Part shown: positions 39,137-47,565 of the stretch, piece by piece
Numbering within the stretch: position 1 is the first letter of the stretch
Layout: each line of letters starts with the position of its first letter
Assembly (NCBI RefSeq): GCF_036088315.1
Contig: NZ_CP107996.1
Coordinates: forward strand, 4,919,501-4,983,500
DNA from: Streptomyces sp. NBC_00344
GTDB taxonomy: Bacteria > Actinomycetota > Actinomycetes > Streptomycetales > Streptomycetaceae
Direction of reading: 5' to 3'
Length of the DNA stretch: 64,000 nt
Made by a program: the position numbers and the translations under genes
Notes under the pieces: model-generated
The model's database searches: none
What the model was told of the DNA's origin: nothing
The model's input: only the letters and a program-made list of their open reading frames with translations

Positions 39137-40165
39137 CTACCCGGGTTCGGCTGCCCGCCGCTGGCGTACGGGCCGGTCCGCTTTCCGTGCTGTGAAGGCC
39201 GCGCGATAGGCCCGCGGGCTGGTGGCCAGACGGGCGGCGAAGTGCTGGCGCATGGTGATCTCACTGCCGAAGCCGGTGCGGCGGGCCACCTCGGGCATCG
39301 GCAGATCGGTGTGTTCGAGCAGCTTCTGGGCGGCGGCGATGCGCTGGTCCAGCAGCCAGCGAAGGGGAGTCGTACCGGTGGCCGCCCCGAAGTGACGGGC
39401 GAAGGAACGCGCCGACATGCCCGCCAGGGCGGCCAGGCCGCCGACTCCGAGCGGTTCGCCGATATGCCGCAGGGCGTAGGCGCGCACCGAAGCGATGGCG
39501 TCGGCGTCCCGGTCGGTGCGCTGCACCGGGTGTTCGATGAACTGGGCCTGCGTACCGGTGCGGAACGGCGCGGTGACCATCGAGCGGGCGATCGTCGCCG
39601 CCGCTTCCGCACCGTGGACGGTCCGCACCAGGTGCAGGCAGAGATCGATGCCGGCGGCGGACCCGGCGGCGGTCCAGATGGCGCCGTCCTCGATGAAGAG
39701 GGCCTCAGGTTCCACGGTGACGAGGGGGTGCCGGGCGCGGAGGTCTTCGGCCAGATTCCAGTGCGTGACCGCCCGTCGGCCGTCCAGGAGTCCGGCCTGC
39801 GCCAGGGTGAAGGCCCCGCCGCACAGTGCGGCGACGGTGGTGCCCCGGCCGTGTGCGCGGCGCAGGGCTTCGAGTACGGGTTCCGGGGCGCGGGTGAGGT
39901 GGTCGTCGAGCCCGGGGACCAGGACCAGGTCGGCGCGGGCCAGCCAGTCCAGGGTGCGGTCGGGGGCGAGGGCGAGCCCGCCGCGCATCGGGACGGGTGC
40001 GGCATCTGCCGCGACCCGCCGCAGCTCGAAGGCGGGCACCCCGCGGTCGGTGCGGTCCGTGCCCCAGACCTCGTTGATGACGGAGACGTCGAAGGCCCGG
40101 ATGCCCGGGAAACAGACCAGGGCGATCCGGTGCGGCCGGGGATCGGCAGGGGTACGGGCTGGCAC
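39137..40165 (-). CDS. GlxA-family regulator (DJ-1/PfpI domain plus AraC DNA-binding domain)
   Basis: A 342-residue regulator. Residues about 12-175 are a DJ-1/PfpI-like domain (RIALVCFPGIRAFDVSVINEV, with the nucleophile-elbow region TTVAALCGGAFTLAQAGLL that retains the Cys). Residues about 225-335 are an AraC double helix-turn-helix (LGVGGLAALAGMSARSFARHF, LPMPEVARRTGFGSEITMRQHF). Family members sense small amide-like or amine metabolites and activate catabolic genes. It is divergent from the isochorismatase-like gene at 40240 with only 74 bases between, making that gene the obvious target. Confidence 0.92.
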   Translation of the reverse strand: MPARTPADPRPHRIALVCFPGIRAFDVSVINEVWGTDRTDRGVPAFELRRVAADAAPVPMRGGLALAPDRTLDWLARADLVLVPGLDDHLTRAPEPVLEALRRAHGRGTTVAALCGGAFTLAQAGLLDGRRAVTHWNLAEDLRARHPLVTVEPEALFIEDGAIWTAAGSAAGIDLCLHLVRTVHGAEAAATIARSMVTAPFRTGTQAQFIEHPVQRTDRDADAIASVRAYALRHIGEPLGVGGLAALAGMSARSFARHFGAATGTTPLRWLLDQRIAAAQKLLEHTDLPMPEVARRTGFGSEITMRQHFAARLATSPRAYRAAFTARKADRPVRQRRAAEPG

Positions 40166-40239
40166 ATCGGCAGTAAACCATCGATCGCTGACTTATGTTC
40201 CTCTGGGCGCTGCCGGGCCCCGGCACCAGCATGGTGTGC

Positions 40240-40836
40240 ATGGAGATCAAAGAGAACGCGGCGCTGGTCGTGGTGGATGTGCAGCAGGGATTCGAGGACC
40301 TGGGCTTCTGGGGGCCGCGCAACAATCCGGATGCCGACGGGAACATCGCATCGCTCATCGACACCTGGCAGGCCACCGGGCGCCCGGTCGTCTTCGTACG
40401 GCACGACTCGGCGGGGCCGGACTCGCCACTGCGACCGGGGCACCCGGGGAATGTGTTCAAGGAGTACGTCGAGCAGCGGCGGGGCAAGGGCGCGGGGCCG
40501 GAGCTGCTGGTGACCAAGACGGTCAACTCGGCCTTCTACGGGAGCCCTGACCTGGGCGAGTGGCTCGGGGCCCAGGGCATCTCGCAGATCGTGGTGGCCG
40601 GGATCCAGACCAATATGTGCGTGGAGACGACGGCTCGGATGGGTGGAAACCTGGGCTATCAGGTGGTGTTCGCGGTGGACGCCACCTACACCTTCGATCT
40701 GGAAGGGCCGTTCGGCTGGCGGCGGTCCGCGGACGAACTGGCGCAGGCGTCTGCGGTGTCGCTGCACGGCGGGGGATTCGCGACGGTCGTGACGACCGGG
40801 GAAGCGGTGGACGCGGCGGTTCGGCCGGCACCCTAG
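40240..40836 (+). CDS. isochorismatase-like cysteine hydrolase, divergent from the GlxA-type regulator
   Basis: A 198-residue protein with the isochorismatase triad regions: ALVVVDVQQGFEDLG (Asp), LLVTKTVNSAFYG (Lys) and VVAGIQTNMCVETTARMGGNLG (Cys). The middle insert DLGFWGPRNNPDADGN recalls the subgroup typical of GlxA-associated hydrolases. The start is uncertain: ATG at 40240 or 40231, neither with a good ribosome site; a -10-like TATGTT at 40194 lies upstream. The neighbour regulator is likely its activator. The substrate is unknown. Confidence 0.9.
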   Translation: MEIKENAALVVVDVQQGFEDLGFWGPRNNPDADGNIASLIDTWQATGRPVVFVRHDSAGPDSPLRPGHPGNVFKEYVEQRRGKGAGPELLVTKTVNSAFYGSPDLGEWLGAQGISQIVVAGIQTNMCVETTARMGGNLGYQVVFAVDATYTFDLEGPFGWRRSADELAQASAVSLHGGGFATVVTTGEAVDAAVRPAP

Positions 40837-41018
40837 GGCGGCTGCCGGCCGGTCCGCGGTCCGCCGTGGCGGTGGCCGGGATCCGACGGCCGCAGGCCCC
40901 CGGTTTCGCAGCGGTGCCTACGCTGTGCGGACGTGCCCCCCCCGCCGGGCACGGGAGCGTGACGCCGTGAGGGATCGAGGCCGCCGGGACGCGGCCGGAC
41001 TCCTGGAGAGGACGGGAC

Positions 41019-41525
41019 ATGACAGTGTTTCCCGCAGAGCCGAACCGGCCCCGACCACCCACCGGCTGGAAGCGTCTGGTCGCCAGGGCGCCGGTGCATC
41101 TGTACCGGGCGGGCCTCGGATCGCTCTTCGGCGGGCGGATGATGCTGCTCATTCACACCGGCCGCACTTCGGGCCTGGCCCGCCGGGTCGTCATCGAGGT
41201 GGTGACGCACGCCGCTGCGCCACAGTCCTGGACGGTGGCGTCCGGCTTCGGACCGCAGGCCCAGTGGTACCGGAACCTGCGGCACACCCCGCAGGCCACC
41301 ATCCGGATCGGCCGTCGATATCACGCCGTCACCGCGCATTTCCTGGCCGGCGCCGAGGGCGGAGAGGTCATGGCACGCTACGCGCCGCTACATCCGCGTG
41401 CCGCGAAGGCGCTCTGCCGGTACATGGGTTTCCGGACCGATGGCAGCGTGGCGAGTTTCCGGGCGGCGGGGGAGCGGATCCCGTTCGTGAGGCTGGAGGT
41501 CGCGGCACGCTCTCCGAAACGGTGA
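41019..41525 (+). CDS. deazaflavin (F420)-dependent nitroreductase-family protein
   Basis: A 168-residue split-barrel protein of the Ddn type. The markers are LLIHTGRTSGLARRVVIEVV (F420 phosphate-binding strand), WTVASGFGPQAQWYRNLRHTP and TIRIGRRYHAV. Actinobacterial members reduce quinones or other small molecules with F420H2. The ATG at 41019 follows GGAGAGG. It lies between an isochorismatase-like gene and a minus-strand TetR gene and seems to be transcribed alone. Confidence 0.9.
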   Translation: MTVFPAEPNRPRPPTGWKRLVARAPVHLYRAGLGSLFGGRMMLLIHTGRTSGLARRVVIEVVTHAAAPQSWTVASGFGPQAQWYRNLRHTPQATIRIGRRYHAVTAHFLAGAEGGEVMARYAPLHPRAAKALCRYMGFRTDGSVASFRAAGERIPFVRLEVAARSPKR

Positions 41526-41552
41526 GCGGGACCGGGCGCCGCGGACGTCCGG

Positions 41553-42296
41553 TCAGTGATGCCGCCGGCCGGTGCCCGGCAGCCGGGTGGCGATGCCGTC
41601 GATCAGGAACGCCAGGCTGAGTTCGAACTGTTCGTCCATGGTGGCTCCCGACGGGGAGCCCATCCACTGCGTCAGGAGCGGATGGCGCCCGCCGGCCGCC
41701 GCGAGTTCCCGGGCCGCTGTGATGGCCTCACCGAGCTGCTCCGCGGTGTGCAGCCCGTAGCGGCGCCGCATGGCGAGCTCTTCCGCCTCCTGCTGCGCGC
41801 TGCCCAGGACGTGCCGGTCCAGCAGGGCTGCGTAGGTCATGGCCTCGCCGACCGTGGCGCCCTGTCCTACCAGCACCCCCAGCACGAACTCGGTGCGGCG
41901 CATCAGGTGCGGTCCCAGGGGCGGGCGGGTGGGTGCGAGCTGGGCGTACCAGAGGTGCCGCTTGACCATCGCCCAGCTCTCCGTGGCCACCGCGCGCAGA
42001 TCCGCCCGCCAGTCGCCGCCGGGCTCATCGGGCAGCGGGATCTCCGCGGTGACGCTGTCGAGCATCAGGTCGATCAGTCCGTCCTTGCTGAGCACATGGC
42101 GGTACAGCGCCATCGGCGTGAAAGGACCGAGCCGCTTGGCGACCGCCGCCATGGTGAGGGCTCCGGTTCCGCCCTCGTCGGCGAGCTCGACGGCGGCCCG
42201 CACGATGTCGTCCCGCTCCAGCGGGCTCTGGCGGCGTCTGGTGACCGGTCGGCTCCAGATCAGGGGCGCCGGTGAGCCGCCCGGATTTTCCTTCAC
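41553..42296 (-). CDS. TetR/AcrR-family regulator
   Basis: A 247-residue regulator. Residues about 25-75 form the TetR helix-turn-helix (RDDIVRAAVELADEGGTGALTMAAVAKRLGPFTPMALYRHVLSKDGLIDLML region). The C-terminal part is the TetR_C (TetR class) ligand domain with LRAVATESWAMVKRHLW and DEQFELSLAFLIDGIAT. The start is GTG at 42296. It is divergent from a glycoside hydrolase gene, and the 60 bases between contain a perfect palindrome GTATATGTCATATAC (42323-42337), the likely operator for both genes. The effector is unknown; a downstream glycan product would be a natural guess. Confidence 0.9.
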   Translation of the reverse strand: MKENPGGSPAPLIWSRPVTRRRQSPLERDDIVRAAVELADEGGTGALTMAAVAKRLGPFTPMALYRHVLSKDGLIDLMLDSVTAEIPLPDEPGGDWRADLRAVATESWAMVKRHLWYAQLAPTRPPLGPHLMRRTEFVLGVLVGQGATVGEAMTYAALLDRHVLGSAQQEAEELAMRRRYGLHTAEQLGEAITAARELAAAGGRHPLLTQWMGSPSGATMDEQFELSLAFLIDGIATRLPGTGRRHH

Positions 42297-42322
42297 GGTG
42301 GGAGTTTATTGGTTCAGCTAGA

Positions 42323-42337
42323 GTATATGTCATATAC
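42323..42337. promoter_or_regulatory. perfect 7-1-7 palindrome, TetR operator
   Basis: GTATATG-T-CATATAC, an AT-rich perfect palindrome in GC-rich surroundings, centred in the 60-base space between divergent tetR and glycoside hydrolase genes. Confidence 0.8.
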
Positions 42338-42356
42338 GTAAGAGTGAGGAGGCCGC

Positions 42357-43910
42357 ATGAGCCGGCCAGCCGCCCCGGACGGGGTCCGTCTGGGAATCGT
42401 TCGAGGGATCAGCTATGGAATGTTCGGAGCGCCGGACAGCTTTGTGCCCGAGATGCGCGGGCTCGGTTCCACCCTGGCCCGGGTCTACGTCTACTGGGGC
42501 CAGGTCGAGCCCGAGCCCGGCCGCTATGACTGGACGGTCGTGGACGCGATCCTCGGCCAGCTCGATCCGGGCGACGAGGTGTGGGTGACCGTCTGCTCGA
42601 GTTCTTCCTGGGCGACCCGGCAGCCGGCCGGCTTCCTGCCCTCGTCGCCCGCCCATGACGTCGGGCAGTACGAGCGCTTCATCGGCGCACTCGTGACACG
42701 CTGCCGCGGCCGGGTGGACTACTGGCAGTGCAACAACGAGCCCAGCAACACCGGTCTGTTGTGGGCCGGTACCGCACCGGACTATGTGGAGCAGCTGACA
42801 GCCTTCCACCGCAGCGTGCGGGGCGCGGACCCGCAGGCGCGGACCATCCTGGGAGGCTGCGGTCACGACGTGCTCTCCAGCCCGGCCGGCAGCGGGGCCC
42901 GGCGGTTCTTCGACCATGTCGTCGAGCACGGCCGGGATGCCTTCGACCTCTTCTCGGTCAACCTGTACGGCGACCCGCACAGCATCCCGGACCAGGTGGA
43001 CGAGGTGCGCCTGATGATGCGCCGCCACGGCTACGAACGCCCCGTGGTGGCGGGCGAGTACAACGGCCCGACCCTCTTCGAATTCCCTGAGGCGCAGGCC
43101 GAGTTCGAGCACGCCATGATGGTGGAGTTCGCCGCCGCGGCCCCTGCAGCCCCCGCCGACCCTGTGGGCGATGCGGACTCCGCGGCCCCCGCGGATTCTG
43201 CGGCCCCCGCGGATCCCGGGCGGTCCGCGGGCCGGACCCCGGACGAGAGCCCGGACCGCAGGACGATGCGTACGCTCTACGAGCGGGCCGGCCGACTGCC
43301 CCCGCAGCTCCGGATGTTCATGGAGGACTGTCCGCCGGAGCTCGCGGCGAAGCGGGACCGCATCAACTGCCGGCAGATCGTCACCCGCAACGTGCTGGCC
43401 ATCGCCGCCGGTGTGACCCGTACGGTCTGCTGGAACCTGGCCCCTGAGATCCCCGGCTACCGCGACCGGCTCAACATGATGGGATTCCTCTTCGGCAAGC
43501 TGGCGTTGATGGACTACGCCGACGGCGGCCTCACCCGGCGCAACGCATCGGCGGACACCTTCGCCCTGCTGGCCGCCTTCCTCCGGGGCACTTCGGGTGT
43601 CCGGTCCCTCGGTACCGGTGACCGCCCCGGTCTGTACGCCTTCGAGGTGTCGCGCGAGGGCCGGGGGCCGTTGCACGTCCTGTGGGCGCGCGGAGACGCC
43701 TTCAGCGCGGAGGACGGACCGGCGACGGTCGTCGACTGGCCGTGGCCGCACGGAACAGCCCGTGCCGTCGACGTGTTCGGCGCCGATGTACCCATCGGGA
43801 CACCTCGGCGCGGCTCGGCCGACACCGGACGGGAGGGCCGCACCGTGCGTGTGCCGTTCTCGGTCACACCGTTGTTCCTCTGCGCGGACGGCTCCGGGCT
43901 CCCCGGGTGA
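42357..43910 (+). CDS. TIM-barrel glycoside hydrolase
   Basis: A 517-residue hydrolase of clan GH-A (GH39/GH42-like). It starts GIVRGISYGMFGAPDSFVPEMRGLG; the acid/base pair is in YWQCNNEPSN and the nucleophile Glu in VVAGEYNGPTL. Between about 262 and 302 lies a disordered insert of Ala, Pro, Asp and Ser (APADPVGDADSAAPADSAAP) that breaks the barrel sequence. The C-terminal 130 residues are a beta-rich accessory domain. No signal peptide is seen, so it is intracellular and acts on imported oligosaccharides. GAGGAGG precedes the ATG at 42357. Probably controlled by the divergent TetR. Substrate not determined. Confidence 0.88.
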   Translation: MSRPAAPDGVRLGIVRGISYGMFGAPDSFVPEMRGLGSTLARVYVYWGQVEPEPGRYDWTVVDAILGQLDPGDEVWVTVCSSSSWATRQPAGFLPSSPAHDVGQYERFIGALVTRCRGRVDYWQCNNEPSNTGLLWAGTAPDYVEQLTAFHRSVRGADPQARTILGGCGHDVLSSPAGSGARRFFDHVVEHGRDAFDLFSVNLYGDPHSIPDQVDEVRLMMRRHGYERPVVAGEYNGPTLFEFPEAQAEFEHAMMVEFAAAAPAAPADPVGDADSAAPADSAAPADPGRSAGRTPDESPDRRTMRTLYERAGRLPPQLRMFMEDCPPELAAKRDRINCRQIVTRNVLAIAAGVTRTVCWNLAPEIPGYRDRLNMMGFLFGKLALMDYADGGLTRRNASADTFALLAAFLRGTSGVRSLGTGDRPGLYAFEVSREGRGPLHVLWARGDAFSAEDGPATVVDWPWPHGTARAVDVFGADVPIGTPRRGSADTGREGRTVRVPFSVTPLFLCADGSGLPG

Positions 43911-44016
43911 AACCGAACATCTGGGTACGGCAGTCTGTGCTGCTGTGTACTCACTTCAGCAGCCGAGGCCGCCCGGGCAGCCGCAGCAGGACCAACAGAG
44001 CACCGCGGAAGGCCAC

Positions 44017-45918
44017 ATGGTCGTCTGCGGCGACGGCGGTCTCGCTCACCGGCTGGCCGCGGAACTGCGCGGGGTGTACGGGGAGCGAGTGACCCTCGTC
44101 GTACCGCCGGCCGGGGGCGCGGGGGCGCCCTCACAGACCCGGGCCGTGCCGGCCGGCCGCGCGTCGGCTCTCTTCGGGAGGATGTCCGCCGTCGTCGCGA
44201 GGCCGCAGCCCGGGGACCGCGGCGCGGTCGCCGACCGGCTGCTCGAGGAGACCGATCTCGACGAGGACGCACTGACCAGGGCCGGCGTCGCCCAGGCGTC
44301 GGCGCTGGCCCTGGTCCACCAGGACGACGAGGTGAACATCCGGGCCGCACTCGCCGCGCGTCGCCTCAACCCCCGGCTGAGGCTGGTGATCCGGCTCTAC
44401 AACCGCAAGCTCGGCCAGTATCTGGAGCAGTTGCTCGACCAGGCGGCCGCGGTCGGCGCGCCCGGCCTGGACCACGACCAGGTGGACGCCTCCACGACCG
44501 TGCTCTCGGACGCCGACACCGCCGCGCCCTCGCTGGCGGCGACCGCCGTGGCCGGCACCAGCAAGGTGATCAGGGCCGACGGGCTGCTGCTGCGGGCCGT
44601 GGAACGGCTGCCCGCGGGACAGGGCCGGACGGCCGGGCCTCAGCTGTGCACCCTCGCGCTCCTCTCGGCCGCACCCGGTGACCCGGCGGCGGCCGGCGGC
44701 AGCGGCGGGGCAGGACCGCAACTGCTGCCCGACGAACAGAGCGTCGGGGCGGCCACCGGCCGGGGCACCGTCGTACTGGAGGCCGTCTCCTACACCGGAC
44801 CCGCCCTGTCACCCGGGAGACTGGCCGGGCGCGGAGCACCGCTGCGGCAGCTCTTCTCCCGCAGGCTGCGCTGGTCGCTCGCCGGTGTCCTCGCCTCGGT
44901 GTGCGGACTGGCCTTCGCGTCCTGGCTGACGGCCGGCGGCAACCCGCTGCACGCCGCCTATCTGACGCTGCTCGACCTCTTCGCCATCGGTGATCCTGCC
45001 ATCGGGGAACCGGCAGGCCGCCAGGTGATCCAGCTGCTGTCCGGGCTGACCGGACTGCTGCTCCTGCCGGTGCTGATCGCCGCAGTGCTGGAGGGGCTCG
45101 GGACGTTCCGCACCTCCGCTGCGCTGCGCCGCCCGCCCCGGGGGCTCTCCGGCCATGTCGTCCTGCTCGGCCTCGGCAAGATCGGCTCACGCGTCCTGAC
45201 GAGCCTGCGCGAGCTGGACATCCCCGTGGTGTGCGTGGAGTCGGACCCCGAAGCACGCGGTATCGCGCTCGCCCGCCGGCTCCGGGTGCCGATCGTGATC
45301 GGTGATGTCGCCACCGAGGGGGTGCTCGAGGCGGCCAAGATCGAACGGGCGCACGCGCTCCTCGCGGTCACCAGCGCGGACATCACCAACCTGGAGGCCG
45401 CGCTGTACGCCCGTACGGTGCAGCCTGAACTCCAGGTGTCGATGCGGCTGTTCGACGACGAATTCGCCTCCGCCGTCTACCGGACGCTGCGCGCGGCCCA
45501 CCCACGGGCCGTGACCCGCAGCCGCAGTGTCTCGACGCTCGCAGCACCCGCGTTCGCCGGCGCGATGATGGGGCGTCAGATCCTGGGCGCGATGCCGGTT
45601 GAGCGCACGATGCTGCTCTTCGCCGCGGTCGACGTGGCGGGCCATCCACTGCTGGAGGGGCTGACCGTCGAGGAGGTCTTCCGGCCCGGAGCCTGGCGCA
45701 TCCTCGCGCTGGATCTCGCGGCGCCGGGGGAGCGGCGTCCCGACCTCACGGCGCCGCGTCCTGAAGCCGCGGGGGAGCGGCGCACCGAACTGGTCTGGAA
45801 TCTGCCACCGGGCTATGTGCTGCGCTCCCAGGACCGGGTCGTCCTCGCGGCGACCCGGCAGGGCCTGGCCGAACTCCTGGCGAGGGGGCCCCGGGCACGG
45901 GCCAGGGCGATGCCATGA
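44017..45918 (+). CDS. CASTOR/POLLUX-like ion channel with RCK (TrkA-N) domains
   Basis: A 633-residue protein with an N-terminal NAD-binding module (VVCGDGGLAHRLAAEL), a long regulatory part, a pore module at about 285-370 (LAGVLASVCGLAFASWL, then the pore-like AAYLTLLDLFAIGDPAIGEPAG and LTGLLLLPVLIAAVLEGLG) and a second TrkA-N Rossmann domain with GxGxxG (VVLLGLGKIGSRVLTSLRELD) followed by VCVESDPEARG and IVIGDVATEGVLEAA. This arrangement, unlike normal Ktr/Trk, is that of CASTOR/POLLUX-related channels in actinobacteria. The ATG at 44017 has GGAAGG. It follows the glycoside hydrolase by 106 bases. Ion specificity is unproven. Confidence 0.88.
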   Translation: MVVCGDGGLAHRLAAELRGVYGERVTLVVPPAGGAGAPSQTRAVPAGRASALFGRMSAVVARPQPGDRGAVADRLLEETDLDEDALTRAGVAQASALALVHQDDEVNIRAALAARRLNPRLRLVIRLYNRKLGQYLEQLLDQAAAVGAPGLDHDQVDASTTVLSDADTAAPSLAATAVAGTSKVIRADGLLLRAVERLPAGQGRTAGPQLCTLALLSAAPGDPAAAGGSGGAGPQLLPDEQSVGAATGRGTVVLEAVSYTGPALSPGRLAGRGAPLRQLFSRRLRWSLAGVLASVCGLAFASWLTAGGNPLHAAYLTLLDLFAIGDPAIGEPAGRQVIQLLSGLTGLLLLPVLIAAVLEGLGTFRTSAALRRPPRGLSGHVVLLGLGKIGSRVLTSLRELDIPVVCVESDPEARGIALARRLRVPIVIGDVATEGVLEAAKIERAHALLAVTSADITNLEAALYARTVQPELQVSMRLFDDEFASAVYRTLRAAHPRAVTRSRSVSTLAAPAFAGAMMGRQILGAMPVERTMLLFAAVDVAGHPLLEGLTVEEVFRPGAWRILALDLAAPGERRPDLTAPRPEAAGERRTELVWNLPPGYVLRSQDRVVLAATRQGLAELLARGPRARARAMP

Positions 45919-45970
45919 GCCGCGCCGCCCGTACCCGTACCCGTACCTCTGCCCGTACCTGTACGTGTAC

Positions 45971-47179
45971 CTAGAAGGGCGTCAGGGTCAGCTGAAGTCC
46001 GGTGGGCGCGGTGTCCTGGATGTAGGAGGCGAAGTCGGCCACGTCGTCGAAGGCGAATCCGTAGGCCTTGCCGTCCGCTGTCGCCGCGTGGACGGACTTG
46101 GCGTAGAGATTGGTGACGTCGCCCCGGTAGAAGGAGGCCGGGTCGGTGGCGGGCTGCGCGGCGCTGCCGGCCAGCGTGGAGCGGTTGAACGCGGCGCCCA
46201 GTACGGCGGCGACCGGGCCGGTGGTCCCGTCGTTGGGGGCGGCCAGCCTGCCGTCGCAGAAGAGCACGTCGCGGGTGGTCGGTTTGCCGAAGGAGACCGG
46301 GGCCGGCCCCGTGAAGCCGAACGTGCCGCCGCTGACCCGGCCCGTGAAGGTCCCGGCATTGGTGGTGATGGTGAGGTCCCTGCCCGCGTAGGTGCTCCAC
46401 ACCTCGTCGATGTACGGGTCGAAGTAGTCCGCCGCGAAGATACCCGCGTCAAGACCGTGCCCGGGGGCGATGATGCGCAGATCGTCGACGACCAGCGGGG
46501 CGAACGCGGGGGACTTCTTGACGGCGGCGAAGGCCTGGGCGCGTCCGCCCTCGCGCAGTGTCCCGGTGGTCGAGTCCCTGGCGCCGGTCAGCCTGATGCT
46601 CAGCGGGACACTGAACATGTCGACCATGGTGGTGTTGCAGAACATTCCGGACGCGTTGTGGGTGAACTCCGCGCAGTCGTGCAGCACCGGGTAGCTGGGG
46701 TCGGATTTCACCCAGCCCGCCGGGTACTGCAGGGCGGCATTCCCGTTGCCGTCCGCCACGGCCTTGAACTTCAGCTTGTCGCCGAGCGCCACGTAGATGC
46801 GCCCCGACATGTACGGCAGTGACAGTGTCGTCGCGCCGCTGCCGGCCAGGGAGATGGCGTAGTCGGTGAAGCCGTCCGGGCCGTTGTCCGACAGGGACAC
46901 CGGGGACAGGGCGCCGTCCTGGGTGACCCGGACCTGCTTACCGTCCTGATTGCCCACGATGTACAGGTGCACCGACGAATTGGTGTACGAGCCGGTGTTG
47001 TTGACGACCTTCAGGGGGAGTGCGCCGGCCGTCCGGGGCGCCGGTCCCGCGCTGCCGGACGTCACCGACGCGAGTGCGTGCGGGGCGACCACGGCGGCAG
47101 CCGGACCCGCGACGGCAGCGCCGGCGATCGCGGTGAGCAGCTTCCTGCGGGTGATGGGGCGGTGGTGACGGGGTGCCAT
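45971..47179 (-). CDS. secreted GH64 beta-1,3-glucanase
   Basis: A 402-residue exported enzyme. The N-terminus has a twin-arginine signal (ITRRKLLTAIAGAAVAG, cleavage after the ALAS region). The mature part is a thaumatin-like/GH64 beta-barrel (LPLKVVNNTGSYTNSSVHLYIVG, IYVALGDKLKFKAVADG, ALQYPAGWVKSDPSYPVLHDCAEFTHN, APGHGLDAGIFAADYFDPYIDEVW). It cleaves beta-1,3-glucan such as fungal wall or laminarin. The ATG at 47179 has AAGGAA. Upstream at 47299-47310 is a palindromic LacI-type operator. The ending LQLTLTPF is complete. Confidence 0.93.
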   Translation of the reverse strand: MAPRHHRPITRRKLLTAIAGAAVAGPAAAVVAPHALASVTSGSAGPAPRTAGALPLKVVNNTGSYTNSSVHLYIVGNQDGKQVRVTQDGALSPVSLSDNGPDGFTDYAISLAGSGATTLSLPYMSGRIYVALGDKLKFKAVADGNGNAALQYPAGWVKSDPSYPVLHDCAEFTHNASGMFCNTTMVDMFSVPLSIRLTGARDSTTGTLREGGRAQAFAAVKKSPAFAPLVVDDLRIIAPGHGLDAGIFAADYFDPYIDEVWSTYAGRDLTITTNAGTFTGRVSGGTFGFTGPAPVSFGKPTTRDVLFCDGRLAAPNDGTTGPVAAVLGAAFNRSTLAGSAAQPATDPASFYRGDVTNLYAKSVHAATADGKAYGFAFDDVADFASYIQDTAPTGLQLTLTPF

Positions 47180-47565
47180 GGGGTGGTTCCTTCCGTGCGG
47201 GAGTGCGGGAGTGCGGGAGCGGTGCGGCCGGTGAACCGCCCGCGGCCTCCGGAGGGGCGTTACCGCGCCCCGGTACGGGCACGGCCGGACCAGGCGATGA
47301 GAGCGCTCTCGAAACCAAGGTGGCTGCTGCCGGCAGAGCTTGATGGTACGCAGAGTGACAGCAGGGGCCAACGGTGAGCGGCCAGCAGGCGGGACCTCTG
47401 AGCTGCGGCTTTTTATGAAAGCTGGTTGCATAAAAGTGCCTTAAGCCGCCATTAACCTGCCTGTCCGGAGCCGTCCCGTCACTCGAACGGACGCGCCGCG
47501 GTGGCGGCCCTCCGTGGGCGGGCGGAGACTCGGACGCATCCCTGTGCCGCTGACAGGAGCCCGGA
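47180..47565. other. divergent promoter region of the glucanase and DUF1254 genes
   Basis: 386 bases without a gene. It contains the palindrome at 47299-47310 and an AT-rich patch (TTTTTATGAAAG near 47410) that may belong to the DUF1254 promoter. Confidence 0.6.
47299..47310. promoter_or_regulatory. LacI-type operator candidate for the glucanase gene
   Basis: GAGAGCGCTCTC, a perfect 12-bp palindrome, in the context TGAGAGCGCTCTCG. It matches the form of the CebR/LacI-family box (TGGGAGCGCTCCCA) used for glucan-utilisation genes in Streptomyces. Lies 120 bases upstream of the glucanase start. Confidence 0.7.

Noticed and set aside
45928..45973. CCGTAC repeats between the channel and glucanase genes considered as a regulatory array
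   Set aside because: Only a short irregular run at the convergent ends of two genes. More likely slippage than a protein-binding array.
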